The notes beneath the pieces are model-generated. The model worked only from the letters and a program-made list of their open reading frames with translations. It was not told the DNA's origin and searched no databases. A stretch of DNA of 64,000 nucleotides, taken from Paraburkholderia aromaticivorans. Lineage in GTDB: Bacteria > Pseudomonadota > Gammaproteobacteria > Burkholderiales > Burkholderiaceae. Below, one piece after another: positions 8,004-18,386 of this stretch. Numbering within the stretch: the first letter of the stretch is position 1; each line of letters starts with the position of its first letter. The stretch is taken from NCBI RefSeq assembly GCF_012689525.1, contig NZ_CP051514.1, positions 1,488,001 through 1,552,000 on the forward strand, in the 5' to 3' direction. The position numbers were made by a program, and so were the translations under genes.

Positions 8004-9508
8004 TTGAATCCGGTTCACAGCGTCGATCAGCTCTATGTCATTTCCGATCTCCATCTCGGCGGAACCCCGGGCTTCCAGATCTTTGGCTCCGCCGGCGAAC
8101 TCGCGTGGCTGATCAATGACCTCGCCACGCGAGATCCCGAACGGGAGATCGCGCTCGTCATTAACGGCGACTTCATCGATTTCCTGGCAGAACCGAACGC
8201 GACCTACTTCGACCCGGAAGGCGCTGTCGCGAAGCTCGAGCGCATCGCGTTGCAGGACCCGATGTTCAGGCCCGTGTTCGATGCGTTCCCGGTCTTTCTC
8301 CAGCAGAACAGGCGCCCCCTGATCGTGAACCTCGGCAACCACGATCTGGAACTCGCGCTGCCTTGGGTGCGCGAGCGCCTCACGCAGATCTTGACGAAGG
8401 ACGCGCCTTCCTCGAGCGGAGCGCACGCACGCCTGCATTTCGTGTTCGACGGCTCGGGCGTGCAGTGCGACGTTGGCGGCCAGTCCGTGCTCTGCGTGCA
8501 TGGCAATGAGGTGGACCGGTGGAATCCGGCGGACTTCGAGAAGATAAGGCAGATCGGCCGGGACAAGCAGTTGAGGCGCCCTGTCGAGCCGTGGGTTCCG
8601 AACGCCGGCTCGCGAATGGTCATCGACGTGATGAATCCGATCAAGCGCAAGTATCCGTTTGTCGATCTGCTCAAGCCGGAAGCAGAGGGCGTCGTGCCGA
8701 CGCTCGCAGCCTGCGCGCCCGAGGCCATGCGCGACTTCAACAGTGCGATCAGGCTGGCCAACGTGGGACGGGCGCGCGCCTGGGCCGGCATCTACAAGCC
8801 GGGCGGCATGCTGGGGGCCGAGGAACTGGCGGCCGGAGATCCGGTGCAGCCAGTGCCCGTGTCCGGCGGTCTGCTCAATCCGGTGGAGCTGCCCGCTTCG
8901 CGTCAGGAGTGCGACGGACGCGCCATGCTCGCGGTGGCCGATGCCCTGGTCCGCCATGGCGTCGATCCGCTCGCGTTCGTCGCGAACGAGCAGGACAAGC
9001 GGCTCGACATGGTGAGCGCGCTGATCAAGTGGTCGCGCGATGCGCCGACGAGCGAAGTGTTGCGTGAGGCTCTCGAAAAGCTCGACAAGGATCGTAGCTT
9101 CGACATCGCGGAGCGTGACGAAACCTCCACGCTGCTTGATAAGGAGATCGGGCCGGATATCGACATCATCGTCGCAGGCCATACGCATCTGGCACGCGCG
9201 TTACGCCGCCGGAACGGCAACGGTCGGTACTTCAACAGCGGGACCTGGGCGCGGCTGATTCGCATCGATCCCGAGACGCGGAGTGATCCACAAAAGTTTG
9301 CCGAGGTTTTCGACGTGCTCAAGGGCGGCGACATTCGACGCTCGACGGCTTTCGCTCCGGATCACTGGTCACTCACCCCTGCACGGTCGTGGCCATATGG
9401 AAGAAAGACGACGGTCACGGTGCGAAAGCCGAGTTGCGGCACGTCGTCAAGCACGCGGAAGCCGAGTTTACACTCGACACCACTAACAACAGCCTTGTGG
9501 ATAACTGA
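8004..9508 (+). pseudogene. Calcineurin-like metallophosphoesterase (one-base frame change near the end)
   Basis: All metal-binding motifs of the calcineurin-like fold are present: SDLHLGG (Asp15, His17), NGDFIDF near 54, GNHD near 111, VHGNEVD near 158 and GHTH near 392. The enzyme should hydrolyse phosphomono- or diesters. The TTG at 8004 is chosen because GGAAGG precedes it by five bases and the catalytic core begins at once. At ~9375-9379 (CACCCCTG) one C appears to be missing. In the restored frame the protein ends …VVKHAEAEFTL… with TGA at 9506-9508, two bases before the next ATG; uncorrected it runs to 9518. It is first of a four-gene module, where phosphoesterases may make or remove a nucleotide signal (inference). 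Confidence 0.72.
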
Positions 9509-9510
9509 CG

Positions 9511-11536
9511 ATGCGTAAGATCACTCTCGAACTGCTCCGTCAGGGCCCAACGCACAACCAGTTGCTCTCACCGCTCACGGCGTATATCGCGCTGTGCGAA
9601 AACCATAGCGCGGTGACTCTGCATGTTCCGTTCGAGCACAATCAGATGCTCTATCGGCTGCGCGCGCTCAGCTATCAGCTCGGACCGGAGGCGCGCGAGT
9701 TTCAGCTCGGCGACACCGCGATGGTGCTGGGCAAACTTCTCGGCGAAATTCCCGGCCTGACTGCAGACCTTAACCGCCGCGGCGCCGACGCTGCCACCGG
9801 CGAGGAGCCTGTCACGCACCTGCGGCTGATCCTGTCCGCCTCTGAGCTCGCGCTCTTGCCCTTCGAGCTCGCGACCGCGCCCAGCGGCTTTCCCGGCGAA
9901 GGCCCGCCGCTTGCCCTGCAGACACAGCAACCCATATGCATCACACGCGAGACGCGGCGCGTGCCGGAGGAATTCATCCGCTGGCCGAGCAAGCCGCGCG
10001 TGCTGTTCGCTTATGCTTCCCCCCCGCATTTGTTGAAGTGCCGGCCGTGGCGCATCTGCTCGCGCTGCGCGAGGCGCTCTCGCCGTGGCTCGCGCTGTCG
10101 GACGATCTCGATGACGACGAGCGGCTCGAGATCGTCGAGGAACGGCTGTCCGTGCTCCCCGACGCGACGGTCGAGAGCCTGGAGCGCGCGTGTGCGACTA
10201 ATGATTACAAGCATGTGCACATTCTCGCGCACGGCGTTGATCTGCCAAGCGGATACGACCAGCGGTTCGGCGTCGCGCTGCTCTCCCATACCGAACCGAA
10301 GGGCTATGAGGTCGTCTCCGGTGCGCGGCTCGCGAGCATCCTGCGCACGCCGCGCCGTGACAAGGCGGGCAAGTTTTTGTGCGACCCGCTGTCGTGACGC
10401 TGGCGAGTTGCAACGGTGGCAATGTCGGCGGCGTGACGGGTGTGGGGGCGAGTGTCGGACATGCGTTGCACGAGGCAGGCATTCCGCTCGTGGTCGCGAG
10501 CCAGTACCCGCTGTCGTTCGGCGGATCGGTGATGCTCGTGCAGGATCTCTATCAGGGCCTGCTCTGGGGAGAGGACCCGCGCAAACTGCTGGTCGGCCTG
10601 CGCAGGAGGCTGCATTCCTGCTTCAAGGACCAGCACGACTGGGCGAGCATCGTCGCGTATGCATCTCTGCCGCCAAATTTCGATGATCAGCTGGCGAACG
10701 CGTGTATTCAACAGGCCATGAGCAGTATCAATATTGCGTTGCGTGTGTCGGATCGTGTCATGGTGGCGTTTTCCGACCGGGATTCCGGCTCCAGCGAGCG
10801 CCATCAGGCACTCAACGAGGACAAACGTCAGGAGATGCTCCGGCACGTGCAGAAAAAAGTCGCCTACGCCAAGGAGCGGCTCGAAGCGGCGAACGAGGCG
10901 TACCCTTCGCAGCGGGCTCGGATCCTGGCGCAACTCGCGAGCACCGAGAAGCGCGAAGCCCAGATGCTCTACCACTCGGTCAAATCCGGGACCCGCACGA
11001 CGAAGAAAGCCGGCAACGAAGTGCTGGACAAGCTGGAGCGCGCGCGAACCTGGTATTGGCAAGCCTATCTGCTGAACCGATCCCATCCCTGGGAACTGGT
11101 GCAATATGTGTCGCTCACGTTGTTCCTGCGGTCTTTGGGCCGCCTGCCGCCTTCGGACTGGACGGAGTCCAAGGTCGAGCCCTTGTGGATCACAGCGGAT
11201 GCACAATCGCGGAACGACGCCGAGAACGGTTCCCCTTACGATCGCGCCTGGGCGTACGGCAATATCGCTGAACTGAGCCTGATCGAACCCTGGCTGAAGG
11301 ATGCTCCACACCCTCCTGACAAGGCGTCAATCGACAAGGCGATCCAGGCTTGCCGCAGCGTGGTTGAGCTGGCGGGTGCAAAATCGTTTCACGTGTCTTC
11401 CACCCGGCGCCAGATCCTTCGCTATCTCGAATGGTTCGGCCCGGTGGTGGGCGGCAGCTGGCCCGGGCTGCAAGTAATCGCGGGACAGATGCTCGATGCG
11501 TTGCCCGCTGGCGAAGAACCTGAATGGAACTATTGA
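9511..11536 (+). pseudogene. CHAT-domain (caspase-like) protease, two one-base frame changes
   Basis: An ~674-residue protein when two frames are joined. N-terminal part: 9511 to ~10020. Middle part, with the catalytic His in HILAHG (near 10215-10235): to ~10380. C-terminal part, with the catalytic Cys in LASCNGGN (near 10400-10420): to 11536. The His and Cys motifs define CHAT peptidases, such as the effector in CHAT/gasdermin defence. Breaks fall in C7 at ~10019-10025 and T5 at ~10374-10378; adding one base to each run gives continuous protein across both. The last ~250 residues are helical (KRQEMLRHVQKKVAYAKERL). It probably acts as the proteolytic effector of the module. Confidence 0.72.
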
Positions 11537-11586
11537 GCACGCTGCGCCCCAGACGCCATCGTCAAGCATCGACAAGGACCTCCAAC

Positions 11587-12171
11587 GTGGCTGAAAGCTT
11601 TTCACCGAAGCGTGTCTTTCTCTTCAGCGGGCACATGATCGACCACAGCGACCGCCCACAAACGCGCTTCCCGCCCGAACGGGAACACGCGGTGACGAAA
11701 GACATTGCCGCGGTGCTCGATGATCTCCAAGCTGGCAGCGCCGACCTTGCCATCTGCGGCGGCGCATGCGGCGGCGACTTGATCTTCGCGGAGCTCATGC
11801 TCGGGCGCGGGGCACATCTCGATCTCTATCTGCCGTTTAAGCCGCAAGTGTTCGTGAAGGACTCGGTCGACTTCGCAAACTAGGACTGGCACACGCGCTT
11901 CGACGCCGCGCGGGCGCACGAGTACGCACGCACCTTCGTGCTGCCCAAGCTCCGGACCGGGGAGGAACGTCAGGCATCGCCCTACGAGCGGAACAATCTG
12001 TGGATGCTCGAGCGTTCGCTGGAGTGCGGCGTGCAGAAGGTCCATTTCATTTGCGTCTGGGACGGCCAGGCAGGCGACGGGCCGGGCGGCGCGCGCCATA
12101 TGTACGAGGCGGTCAGAGCGGCCGGCGGCGATGTCGAGCAGCCCATCCATCCACTTGGATCGAAACACTGA
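11587..12171 (+). pseudogene. SLOG-like nucleotide-binding protein with in-frame TAG
   Basis: A 194-codon frame starting at GTG 11587 behind AAGGA, interrupted by a TAG at 11881-11883 and continuing in the same frame to TGA at 12169-12171. The core KRVFLFSGHMID…LAICGGACGGDLIFAELML…LYLPF fits a Rossmann-like SLOG fold, which binds or makes NAD/nucleotide-derived signals in conflict systems. The stop falls between …DFAN and DWHTRF. A single base change of TGG to TAG would explain it. Whether it is a real mutation, a sequencing error or suppressed cannot be told. The family call is moderate; the gene unit is clear. Confidence 0.6.
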
Positions 12172-12178
12172 GGCGATC

Positions 12179-13559
12179 ATGCCGAAACCATTTTGCTTCG
12201 TCATCATGCCCTTCGGGCGCAAGCCGACGCAGGCGGACCTCGCGCACGGTCCGGGCGAGATCGACTTCAATGCTTTGTGGGACCTCGCCTACGTGCCCGT
12301 GATCGAGGAGCTGGGCTACGAGCCCGTGCGCGCGGATCAGGACACCAGCTCGATGATCATCACTCAGATGCTCGAGCGCATCTACTACGCGGACCTCGTG
12401 CTCGCCGACATGACCATTCCTAATGGCAACGTCTACTATGAGGTCGGCATCCGGCACGCGGCCAAGCAGACGGGTTGCGTGCTGCTCGCGGCAGAGTGGT
12501 CGCAGCCGGTCTTCGACGTCGCGCAGATGCGCACGGTCCGCTATCCGCTTCTGCACGGCGATATCGACGAGGCCACCGCGCAGGGCATTCGAGAGCGCAT
12601 CAAGCCCGGCATAAGCGCGCTCACGGATGGCGAATCCCCGATGTTCATGGCGGTCAGGGGCTTCCCGAGCAACCCGGATCCAGCCCTCGCATCGACGATG
12701 AAGCAGCGCATGATGGAGCTCGCTGTGTTTCAGTCCGCCGTGCGCAACGTGCGCCTGCTGCCTAAGGAAGAGCGCATGGAGGCAGCGCAGGAGCTCGTAC
12801 GGAAGCATGGTGTGCCGCCCCTGATGGGTAGCGTCGTCTTTGCGCTGCTGCTGCTGCGTGATTCGATCGACGACTCAGCTGACTGGAGCAAGCTGCTCGA
12901 CTTCATCGACAAGCTGCCGAAAGAATTCCGCGAGAAGCCCGAGGTGCAGACCCAGCGCGCGTTTGCCGTTTCGGAGACCGGCGACGTGCAAGGTGCGATC
13001 GACCAGCTCACAGCTTTGCTGGAGATAGCCGGGCCCTCGGCAGAGCGTCTCGGCTTGCTGGGAGGGCGCTACAAGAGCGCTGTACCAAAACGGGCTGTAC
13101 CAAAATGCCGTCGGCCTGGAACAGCAGTCGAGGTTGCGCGACCAGACGATCGATTACTATGAACGTGGCATGGATCTCGATCTCAACGAGTACTACTGCT
13201 CATCGAATCTTGCGCGCCTGTACCGCGAGCGCAACGGCGACGGCGACCTGAAGCGCGCGCATAGCGCGTCGGTGCTCGCGAGTGCTGCTTGCGACCGTAC
13301 ATTCCGGCGCGGCGTCACGGACGAATGGCTGCGGCCGACTTGGCTCGCCCTTGCCTTCGACGACGGCGACGCGGACCTCGCTGAGGATCTCGCGAAAAAG
13401 GTGGCGAAAGAAGACGTGACGCGCTGGAAGATCAAAAGCGTGCCGTGCGATCTGCGCGTTAGCACGCGACTGGTCGCGGACGACGCGCGACGCGCGCGGC
13501 TCGCCGCGGTGGCCGACTGCTTGGCCAGGCAATCCGGAATCGAAGGCGGCGGGGAATGA
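12179..13559 (+). pseudogene. Deoxyribosyltransferase-like / TRAFs-binding-domain protein, frame change near 13075
   Basis: The N-terminus FCFVIMPFGRK with …YYADLVLADMTIPNGNVYYEVGIRHA is the nucleoside 2-deoxyribosyltransferase/TIR-like fold seen in bacterial conflict proteins. The following ~300 residues are helical repeats of the DUF4071 (TRAFs-binding) type, with …DYYERGMDLDLNEYYCSSNLARLYR. The frame shifts by one base at ~13068-13078, immediately before a 15-bp near-perfect tandem repeat encoding LYQNG-LYQNA. The second frame ends at 13559. The ATG at 12179 follows the SLOG-like stop by seven bases. It probably senses or generates a nucleotide ligand and scaffolds the module (inference). 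Confidence 0.68.
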
Positions 13560-13656
13560 GGCGCTCGCGCTGCCGGATTGTGCGTCCGGCGGCCGTGTCA
13601 TCAATCGACTCGGGTCCATACATGGGTGTATCAGCAGCCCCAACGCTGGTTACCGA

Positions 13657-13807
13657 TCTATCAGGTTGGTGGGGAGGCGGCGGTAGCATGAAGTGATGAA
13701 AAAGAAAATCCCTTTATCACGGCCACCGCTTCCCCGCTGTCGTCATCAGCTGCGCGGTTCGCCGGTATTTCCGGTTCAGCCTGAGCTTGCGCAGCATTTC
13801 ATCGTAG
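13657..13807 (+). pseudogene. 5' remnant of an IS6-family element
   Basis: The stretch …ATCAGGTTGGTGGGG… followed by ATG 13696 is alignable to the start of the IS6 element at 1541. After a one-base slip in an A run the frame reads YHGHRFPAVVISCAVRRYFR and ends at TAG 13805-13807. Only the first ~37 codons remain, with no catalytic core. It marks a former IS6 end at the right edge of module A. Confidence 0.65.
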
Positions 13808-14029
13808 GGTACTCCAGAAACGTTTCGCCACATGGCATGGTTAAACTGTCGCTGCAGCCGGCGACAAAAATTATCTAATGAGGATAACTACCCGGAAGCC
13901 ACACAGGTAATCTACGCCCGTCAACTTGACAGAGCCGAAGATCGTGAGCAAGCGGCGGAACGCGTGGACGTGTTAGACACGGGTGCGCCAGTATTCTGTC
14001 CCGAAATAACTTTACGTAAATTGATATAG

Positions 14030-15194
14030 GGCTACGCTGAAGAAGCCAGCGTTTTCGCCAACAGCTTGTCGCTGAATTTCGGAATGCGAGATCAGCGACC
14101 CGACTGGTTCGATTTTCTGGCCCTGAAGGGCCTTGCAAGCGGGTCTCTCGACCCACTTTGGCTACTCATGGACGCAGCTGTGCCATCAGCCGCGTGCGGC
14201 TCATGTAGATGTTGGCCAGCGCGAGTGTGGTAAAGGCGCGCGTGGCGTTCTTCGCGAGGCCGCGATAGCGCACCTTGCCGAACCCCCACAGCCGCTTGAC
14301 CACCGCAAAGACGTGTTCGACCCGGGCACGAATCTTCGACTTGCTGCGGTTTTTCGAGCGCCTGGCTTCATCGACTTCACCACTGCGATTGCGCACACGC
14401 TGGTTGGTGAAGTCCTTGGCTTTCGGCGCCTTGCTGGCGATGAGTTCCTTCTGGCTCGCATAGGCGCTGTCACCGTACACACGCTGCTCGCCGCCATGCA
14501 GCAGCGCCGGCAGCGGATGCTTGTCGTGCACGTTCGCCGCTGTCACTACCGCGCTGTGTGCCAGACCCGTCTGGCTATCCACACCGATGTGCAACTTCAT
14601 GCCGAAGTACCACTGCTGGCCCTTCCTCGTCTGATGCATTTCGGGATCTCGCGCCTTGTCCGCATTCTTTGTGGAACTCGGCGCACCGATGATGGTGGCA
14701 TCCACGATGGTGCCGCTGCCTACCTTCAGTCCGCGCCCTTGCAGTACCTCGCCGACCTTGGCGAACAATTGCTCGCCGAGCTTGTTGCGCTCCAGCAGCC
14801 GCCGGAACTTCAAGAGCGTCGTACCATCAGGAACGCGCTCGCGCCCCAGGTCAATGCCGACGAATCGCCGCAATGCGGTGCTATCCAGCAGCGCTTCCTC
14901 GCAGGCTTCATCGGCCAGGTTGAACCAGTGCTGCAGAAAGTGCATGCGCAGCATGCGCTCCAGACCCACTGGCGGGCGACCGCCCTGACCCTTCGGATAG
15001 TACGGCTCGACAACCTCGCACAACTGCGCCCACGGCACGATCTGCTCCATCGTCTCAAGGAACACATCGCGTTTGGTTGGCCGACGGTACTGTTCAAATC
15101 CGGCGCCTTGATCGGCCGCCATCGCAAGGGTCTGTTGTTTCATGCACATCTAACGATTGAGCGACCAATGCCGTTGACCTTTTTCAGCGTAGCC
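14030..15194 (-). mobile_element. IS5-family insertion sequence, copy A
   Basis: A 1165-bp element bounded by GGCTACGCTGAAGAAG at the left and the complement of GGCTACGCTGAAAAAG at the right, flanked by a 4-bp target duplication ATAG (14026-14029 and 15195-15198). A four-base duplication of YTAR type is typical of IS5. The second copy (35359-36523) has the same length and apparently the same sequence in opposite orientation, so insertion is recent. Confidence 0.93.
14166..15149 (-). CDS. IS5-family transposase (copy A)
   Basis: A 327-residue DDE transposase. It has an N-terminal helical region with PYYPKGQGGRPPVGLERMLR, a catalytic Asp in TIVDATIIGAPSSTKN, the second Asp in VYGDSAYAS, and the Glu in RARVEHVFAVVKR. 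Length and motif order match the IS5 subgroup. The start may be the ATG at 15149 or the one two codons later. Identical protein to copy B. Confidence 0.93.
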   Translation of the reverse strand: MCMKQQTLAMAADQGAGFEQYRRPTKRDVFLETMEQIVPWAQLCEVVEPYYPKGQGGRPPVGLERMLRMHFLQHWFNLADEACEEALLDSTALRRFVGIDLGRERVPDGTTLLKFRRLLERNKLGEQLFAKVGEVLQGRGLKVGSGTIVDATIIGAPSSTKNADKARDPEMHQTRKGQQWYFGMKLHIGVDSQTGLAHSAVVTAANVHDKHPLPALLHGGEQRVYGDSAYASQKELIASKAPKAKDFTNQRVRNRSGEVDEARRSKNRSKSKIRARVEHVFAVVKRLWGFGKVRYRGLAKNATRAFTTLALANIYMSRTRLMAQLRP

Positions 15195-15198
15195 ATAG

Positions 15199-15506
15199 CT
15201 CTATGATCGCCTCCTGTCCACAGCGGTGACTTATCCAAGGCAGTCAGCCCCTTTGGCGCGTACGAAGCGGTACCAGCCGGCTGCCGCAGTCGGCCACCGC
15301 AATCAGATACCCGGTACTACTCGGCAGCACTTCCTTTCAAAACGCGTGTCTTCGTTACCGAGGGTGTGGTCCAGACTGCTGGAGTAGTTGCACTTCACAC
15401 GCACGCACGCGGCTGCTTCATTGATTGCGTGTACCGCGCCGACTCGCCGTCGAGCAGAGGGCGGTACTCGTGAACTCCTGTCAGATAGGTTGCATTCGGG
15501 GTGACA
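15199..15506. other. Non-coding stretch after IS5 copy A
   Basis: About 300 bases between the IS5 right end and the stop of the large Kelch-like gene. No conserved open frame, tandem repeat or strong terminator hairpin was found. Confidence 0.4.
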
Positions 15507-18386
15507 CTAGCAGTCATCGTCACGGCAATCATCGTCTCGATCCGCGCAACCGCAGTCTTTACCATCGCACTCGCACTTTTTTTCGCAGCGCGTGTATGCG
15601 ACAACATCGAGAACCTTTACCGGTTGGTCCGGATCGTCGCATTTGATGACGAGTTCGCAGCACTCCGGATCGCAGCTTGCCCGGTATTGAATGACTACGC
15701 CAAGACAGGAACCCGGATGAAGCGTTGCAGGGAACGGATTGTTGACTAGCCTGAAATGACGCCGCTTACGACTGAATTCAACTTCGCGCACATGCAGCTT
15801 GCAATCTCCGACGTTACATATCGACACCGTCTTTTGCGCGATCCCGCAAGCGATTTCGCCAAAAAAAGTCGATCCCGTCACGGCTAGTTTGCCTGTAGGG
15901 ACGCTGCCGGACAGCGCGATCGTGCGCGGGCCCGTTGGGTCGTTGCTCATCACGGTGATCGTCGCCGCCTTCGCTCCGTGGGCGTGGGGTTGAAACCTGA
16001 TCGGTACTTCAATGGCGTTGCCCGGGGCGATGATAAAGGGAAAATCGACTACGCTCGGCACCAGAAAATCGGCCGACGACGAAGTCAGGTTGGTCACGTC
16101 GAGCGTGCAATGGCCTGCGTTGCAAAGCGTAACGGGCAGATCGGCAAATGAGTCGACACAGACATGGCCGAGATTTCCGTTATCCGCCGCAATTGTCACG
16201 AGCCTGGGCGCGGGCGCATTACCAGCAAGTTCAATCACTTTGGGGCTTGCGGGGTCGTCGCTCGTGACTGTGATCGAAGCGGCTTTTGTACCGAAGCTGG
16301 CAGGTCGGAAGCGAATCGGTACCCGGATCGAGTCGCCGGCGCCGAGAATCAATGGATATGACAATGCCGCAGGGGGTTGAAACTCAGGCGACGAAGAGCC
16401 GAAGTCAAAGATCGAGAGGCGACAAGGACCGTTGTTATTCAGCGTCATGCTCATATCGGAGAACCGGCCGACACATACGTCACCGAAGCTCCCGCTGTCG
16501 GCAACGACAGCTTCCAGCGAACCCGTTCCGAGCGTACCGCTCGCCGTCAGATCGAAGTGCGGCGTAACCGGGTCGTTACTGTCAATCCGGATTATGGTGC
16601 TTTCGAACACCCCTCGCATGGTGGGCTCGAAGCATGCTGTGAAGTCGACGTGATCTCCCGCGGCGATGGTCAACGGCGTGACCGGGTTGGCAAGGACCGA
16701 AAAATCGGACGACCCTGCCAGGCGGCCCACGCTGTCTACGATCAGGTCTGCATTGCCCACATTGAAGACCTCAATGGTAAGAAATCGAGGGCCACTGCAC
16801 ACCGTCCCGAACAGCAGATCGTCTTGGAGATTGACAGTGATCGCCGGCGTCGCAGCCACGATGTTCGCATTGACGGGATCGGACGCGATGCCATTGGCGA
16901 CCAGCTGAATCGTGTAGGCGTCTGGGGCTATAGAGGCGGGAATGTCGACAAGGGTGCTCTGAACGGTCGCGCCCGGTGTCAATGAAAAAGTAGAAAAATC
17001 GAAGGTACGGAAGTAGGAAACCGCACCCGTGCTCTTGTTGGTAAAGCGCGCCAACGGATAGTTGGTTCCCATCTGTGCGTCGTCGCCATAGCAACACGCT
17101 TGGGATAGACCGTTAATCTGTGTCCCCGAGATCTTGTAGTGATGCGCGAGCGCCATTACTCGCGTGAATGAAGTAATGCCCGGTTTCCAGGCCGGCGCGG
17201 GTGTTCCGATGAGCGTCGCGTCGACAAGAACCGCGATCTTTTGTGACTGCTGCGTGGTCATCGCTATCTGACCGTTTGGCAGCAGCAGCATGCGCGATTG
17301 CCAACTGTCGACGCTATTCGACGGCGGCTGCGATCCGAGCGGCGTCAGGCCGTTGGTCACCGGGTCGTAGATGCACACAGTAGACGGGTTCGACCAGAAT
17401 TGCGTCTGCCCGCTGTTGACTTCCCGGACGGTCTGTCCGCACACAAGCAGAACCCGGCCGTCGGGCAGCAGCGCAGCGGGTGCATCAATGGCCGTCTGAA
17501 TGTTGCCGTTCGGATTATTGAAGTTCTTGCCGCTCGTATCCGGCGGCAGATCGGGTCCGGCCGTCCAGAAACCCGTTTGAGAGGCGACTGACGGCGGGTT
17601 GTATAACGCTGTATGACCAGTCGCACCGATGAAGAACAGACGGCCGTCAGGCAACAGGATCGCAGGGCCGATCTCGCCGATATTGACCTGCACAGGCGGA
17701 CTGACTGTGGTATCGGTCAGACTGAGCAGCGCCAACGGTTGCGTGAGTGTTCCAGGTGACTGATCCGCGGCAATCCAGGTATCGGTTACGGGATTGTATT
17801 TCTCCGCGAACGGCGGTGACGAAATATCGACGGTCAGAACCGTGCCGTCCTGCAACAGTGACCACGTTTCCTCATCGATCACACCGACCTTGGTCGGATT
17901 TGCCAGCGCTCCGAAGGCGAGGCCTGCCTCGATCCATGTGTCGACGGCCGGGTCCCAGATCGCCGTGCGGTTCGAAGTCAGCGCGCCGAACAGGACACGG
18001 CCGTCGGCCATGATGCAGGCAGACACATCGCCATGAATCCAGTTAAAGGAAGAAGGCTTGTTCATCGGCGACCATGCGTTGGTCTGCGGATCGAAGATCT
18101 CGCCAAGCGGTGTGTCGTTGCCGGCATCGGAATACTCGCCGCCTAGCGCGAATACCCGCCCATCTTTCAGAACGCCGGATGCATAGAACTGCCTCGTGTT
18201 GGTCATCGGGAACGGTCCTGACCAGGTCGCACCTGCGGTGTCGTACCTGCCGTTTCCGTCCGGCCTCAGCCGATACCAGTCCTTCCCACCGGTATCGTGA
18301 ATCAACACACTCGCATCGGTCATGAGGAGCATGGTGTCAGGTGTGAACGATGGGACACCTGACAGTGATTTCCAGCTACTGGCCAT
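15507..18386 (-). CDS. Kelch/galactose-oxidase-like propeller with choice-of-anchor D repeats
   Basis: A 959-residue protein. Residues ~1-430 contain repeats of the form …LLPDGRVLLVCG / …LKDGRVFALGG / IYDPVTN, typical of Kelch or galactose-oxidase beta-propellers. The segment to ~530 is an Ig-like domain. Then follow about four ASPM/HYDIN-like (choice-of-anchor D) beta modules, each with FGTVC or FGDVC, then PVRF and S.DP. The last ~30 residues are a Cys/Asp tail (CEKKCECDGKDCGC…). No signal peptide is seen. GGAGG lies five bases before the ATG at 18386, so this start is preferred over upstream codons. The copper-ligand residues of galactose oxidase were not identified, so an enzymatic role is unproven. 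Confidence 0.75.
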   Translation of the reverse strand: MASSWKSLSGVPSFTPDTMLLMTDASVLIHDTGGKDWYRLRPDGNGRYDTAGATWSGPFPMTNTRQFYASGVLKDGRVFALGGEYSDAGNDTPLGEIFDPQTNAWSPMNKPSSFNWIHGDVSACIMADGRVLFGALTSNRTAIWDPAVDTWIEAGLAFGALANPTKVGVIDEETWSLLQDGTVLTVDISSPPFAEKYNPVTDTWIAADQSPGTLTQPLALLSLTDTTVSPPVQVNIGEIGPAILLPDGRLFFIGATGHTALYNPPSVASQTGFWTAGPDLPPDTSGKNFNNPNGNIQTAIDAPAALLPDGRVLLVCGQTVREVNSGQTQFWSNPSTVCIYDPVTNGLTPLGSQPPSNSVDSWQSRMLLLPNGQIAMTTQQSQKIAVLVDATLIGTPAPAWKPGITSFTRVMALAHHYKISGTQINGLSQACCYGDDAQMGTNYPLARFTNKSTGAVSYFRTFDFSTFSLTPGATVQSTLVDIPASIAPDAYTIQLVANGIASDPVNANIVAATPAITVNLQDDLLFGTVCSGPRFLTIEVFNVGNADLIVDSVGRLAGSSDFSVLANPVTPLTIAAGDHVDFTACFEPTMRGVFESTIIRIDSNDPVTPHFDLTASGTLGTGSLEAVVADSGSFGDVCVGRFSDMSMTLNNNGPCRLSIFDFGSSSPEFQPPAALSYPLILGAGDSIRVPIRFRPASFGTKAASITVTSDDPASPKVIELAGNAPAPRLVTIAADNGNLGHVCVDSFADLPVTLCNAGHCTLDVTNLTSSSADFLVPSVVDFPFIIAPGNAIEVPIRFQPHAHGAKAATITVMSNDPTGPRTIALSGSVPTGKLAVTGSTFFGEIACGIAQKTVSICNVGDCKLHVREVEFSRKRRHFRLVNNPFPATLHPGSCLGVVIQYRASCDPECCELVIKCDDPDQPVKVLDVVAYTRCEKKCECDGKDCGCADRDDDCRDDDC

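Noticed and set aside
13068..13110. 15-bp tandem near-repeat as a regulatory or CRISPR-like repeat
   Set aside because: It encodes LYQN-LYQN inside the helical repeat protein; a coding duplication explains it. No CRISPR array was noticed anywhere in the window.
14133..15206. Plus-strand frame antisense to the IS5 transposase (also at 35224-36420)
   Set aside because: Opposite-strand shadow of a conserved transposase; repeated only because the IS is repeated.
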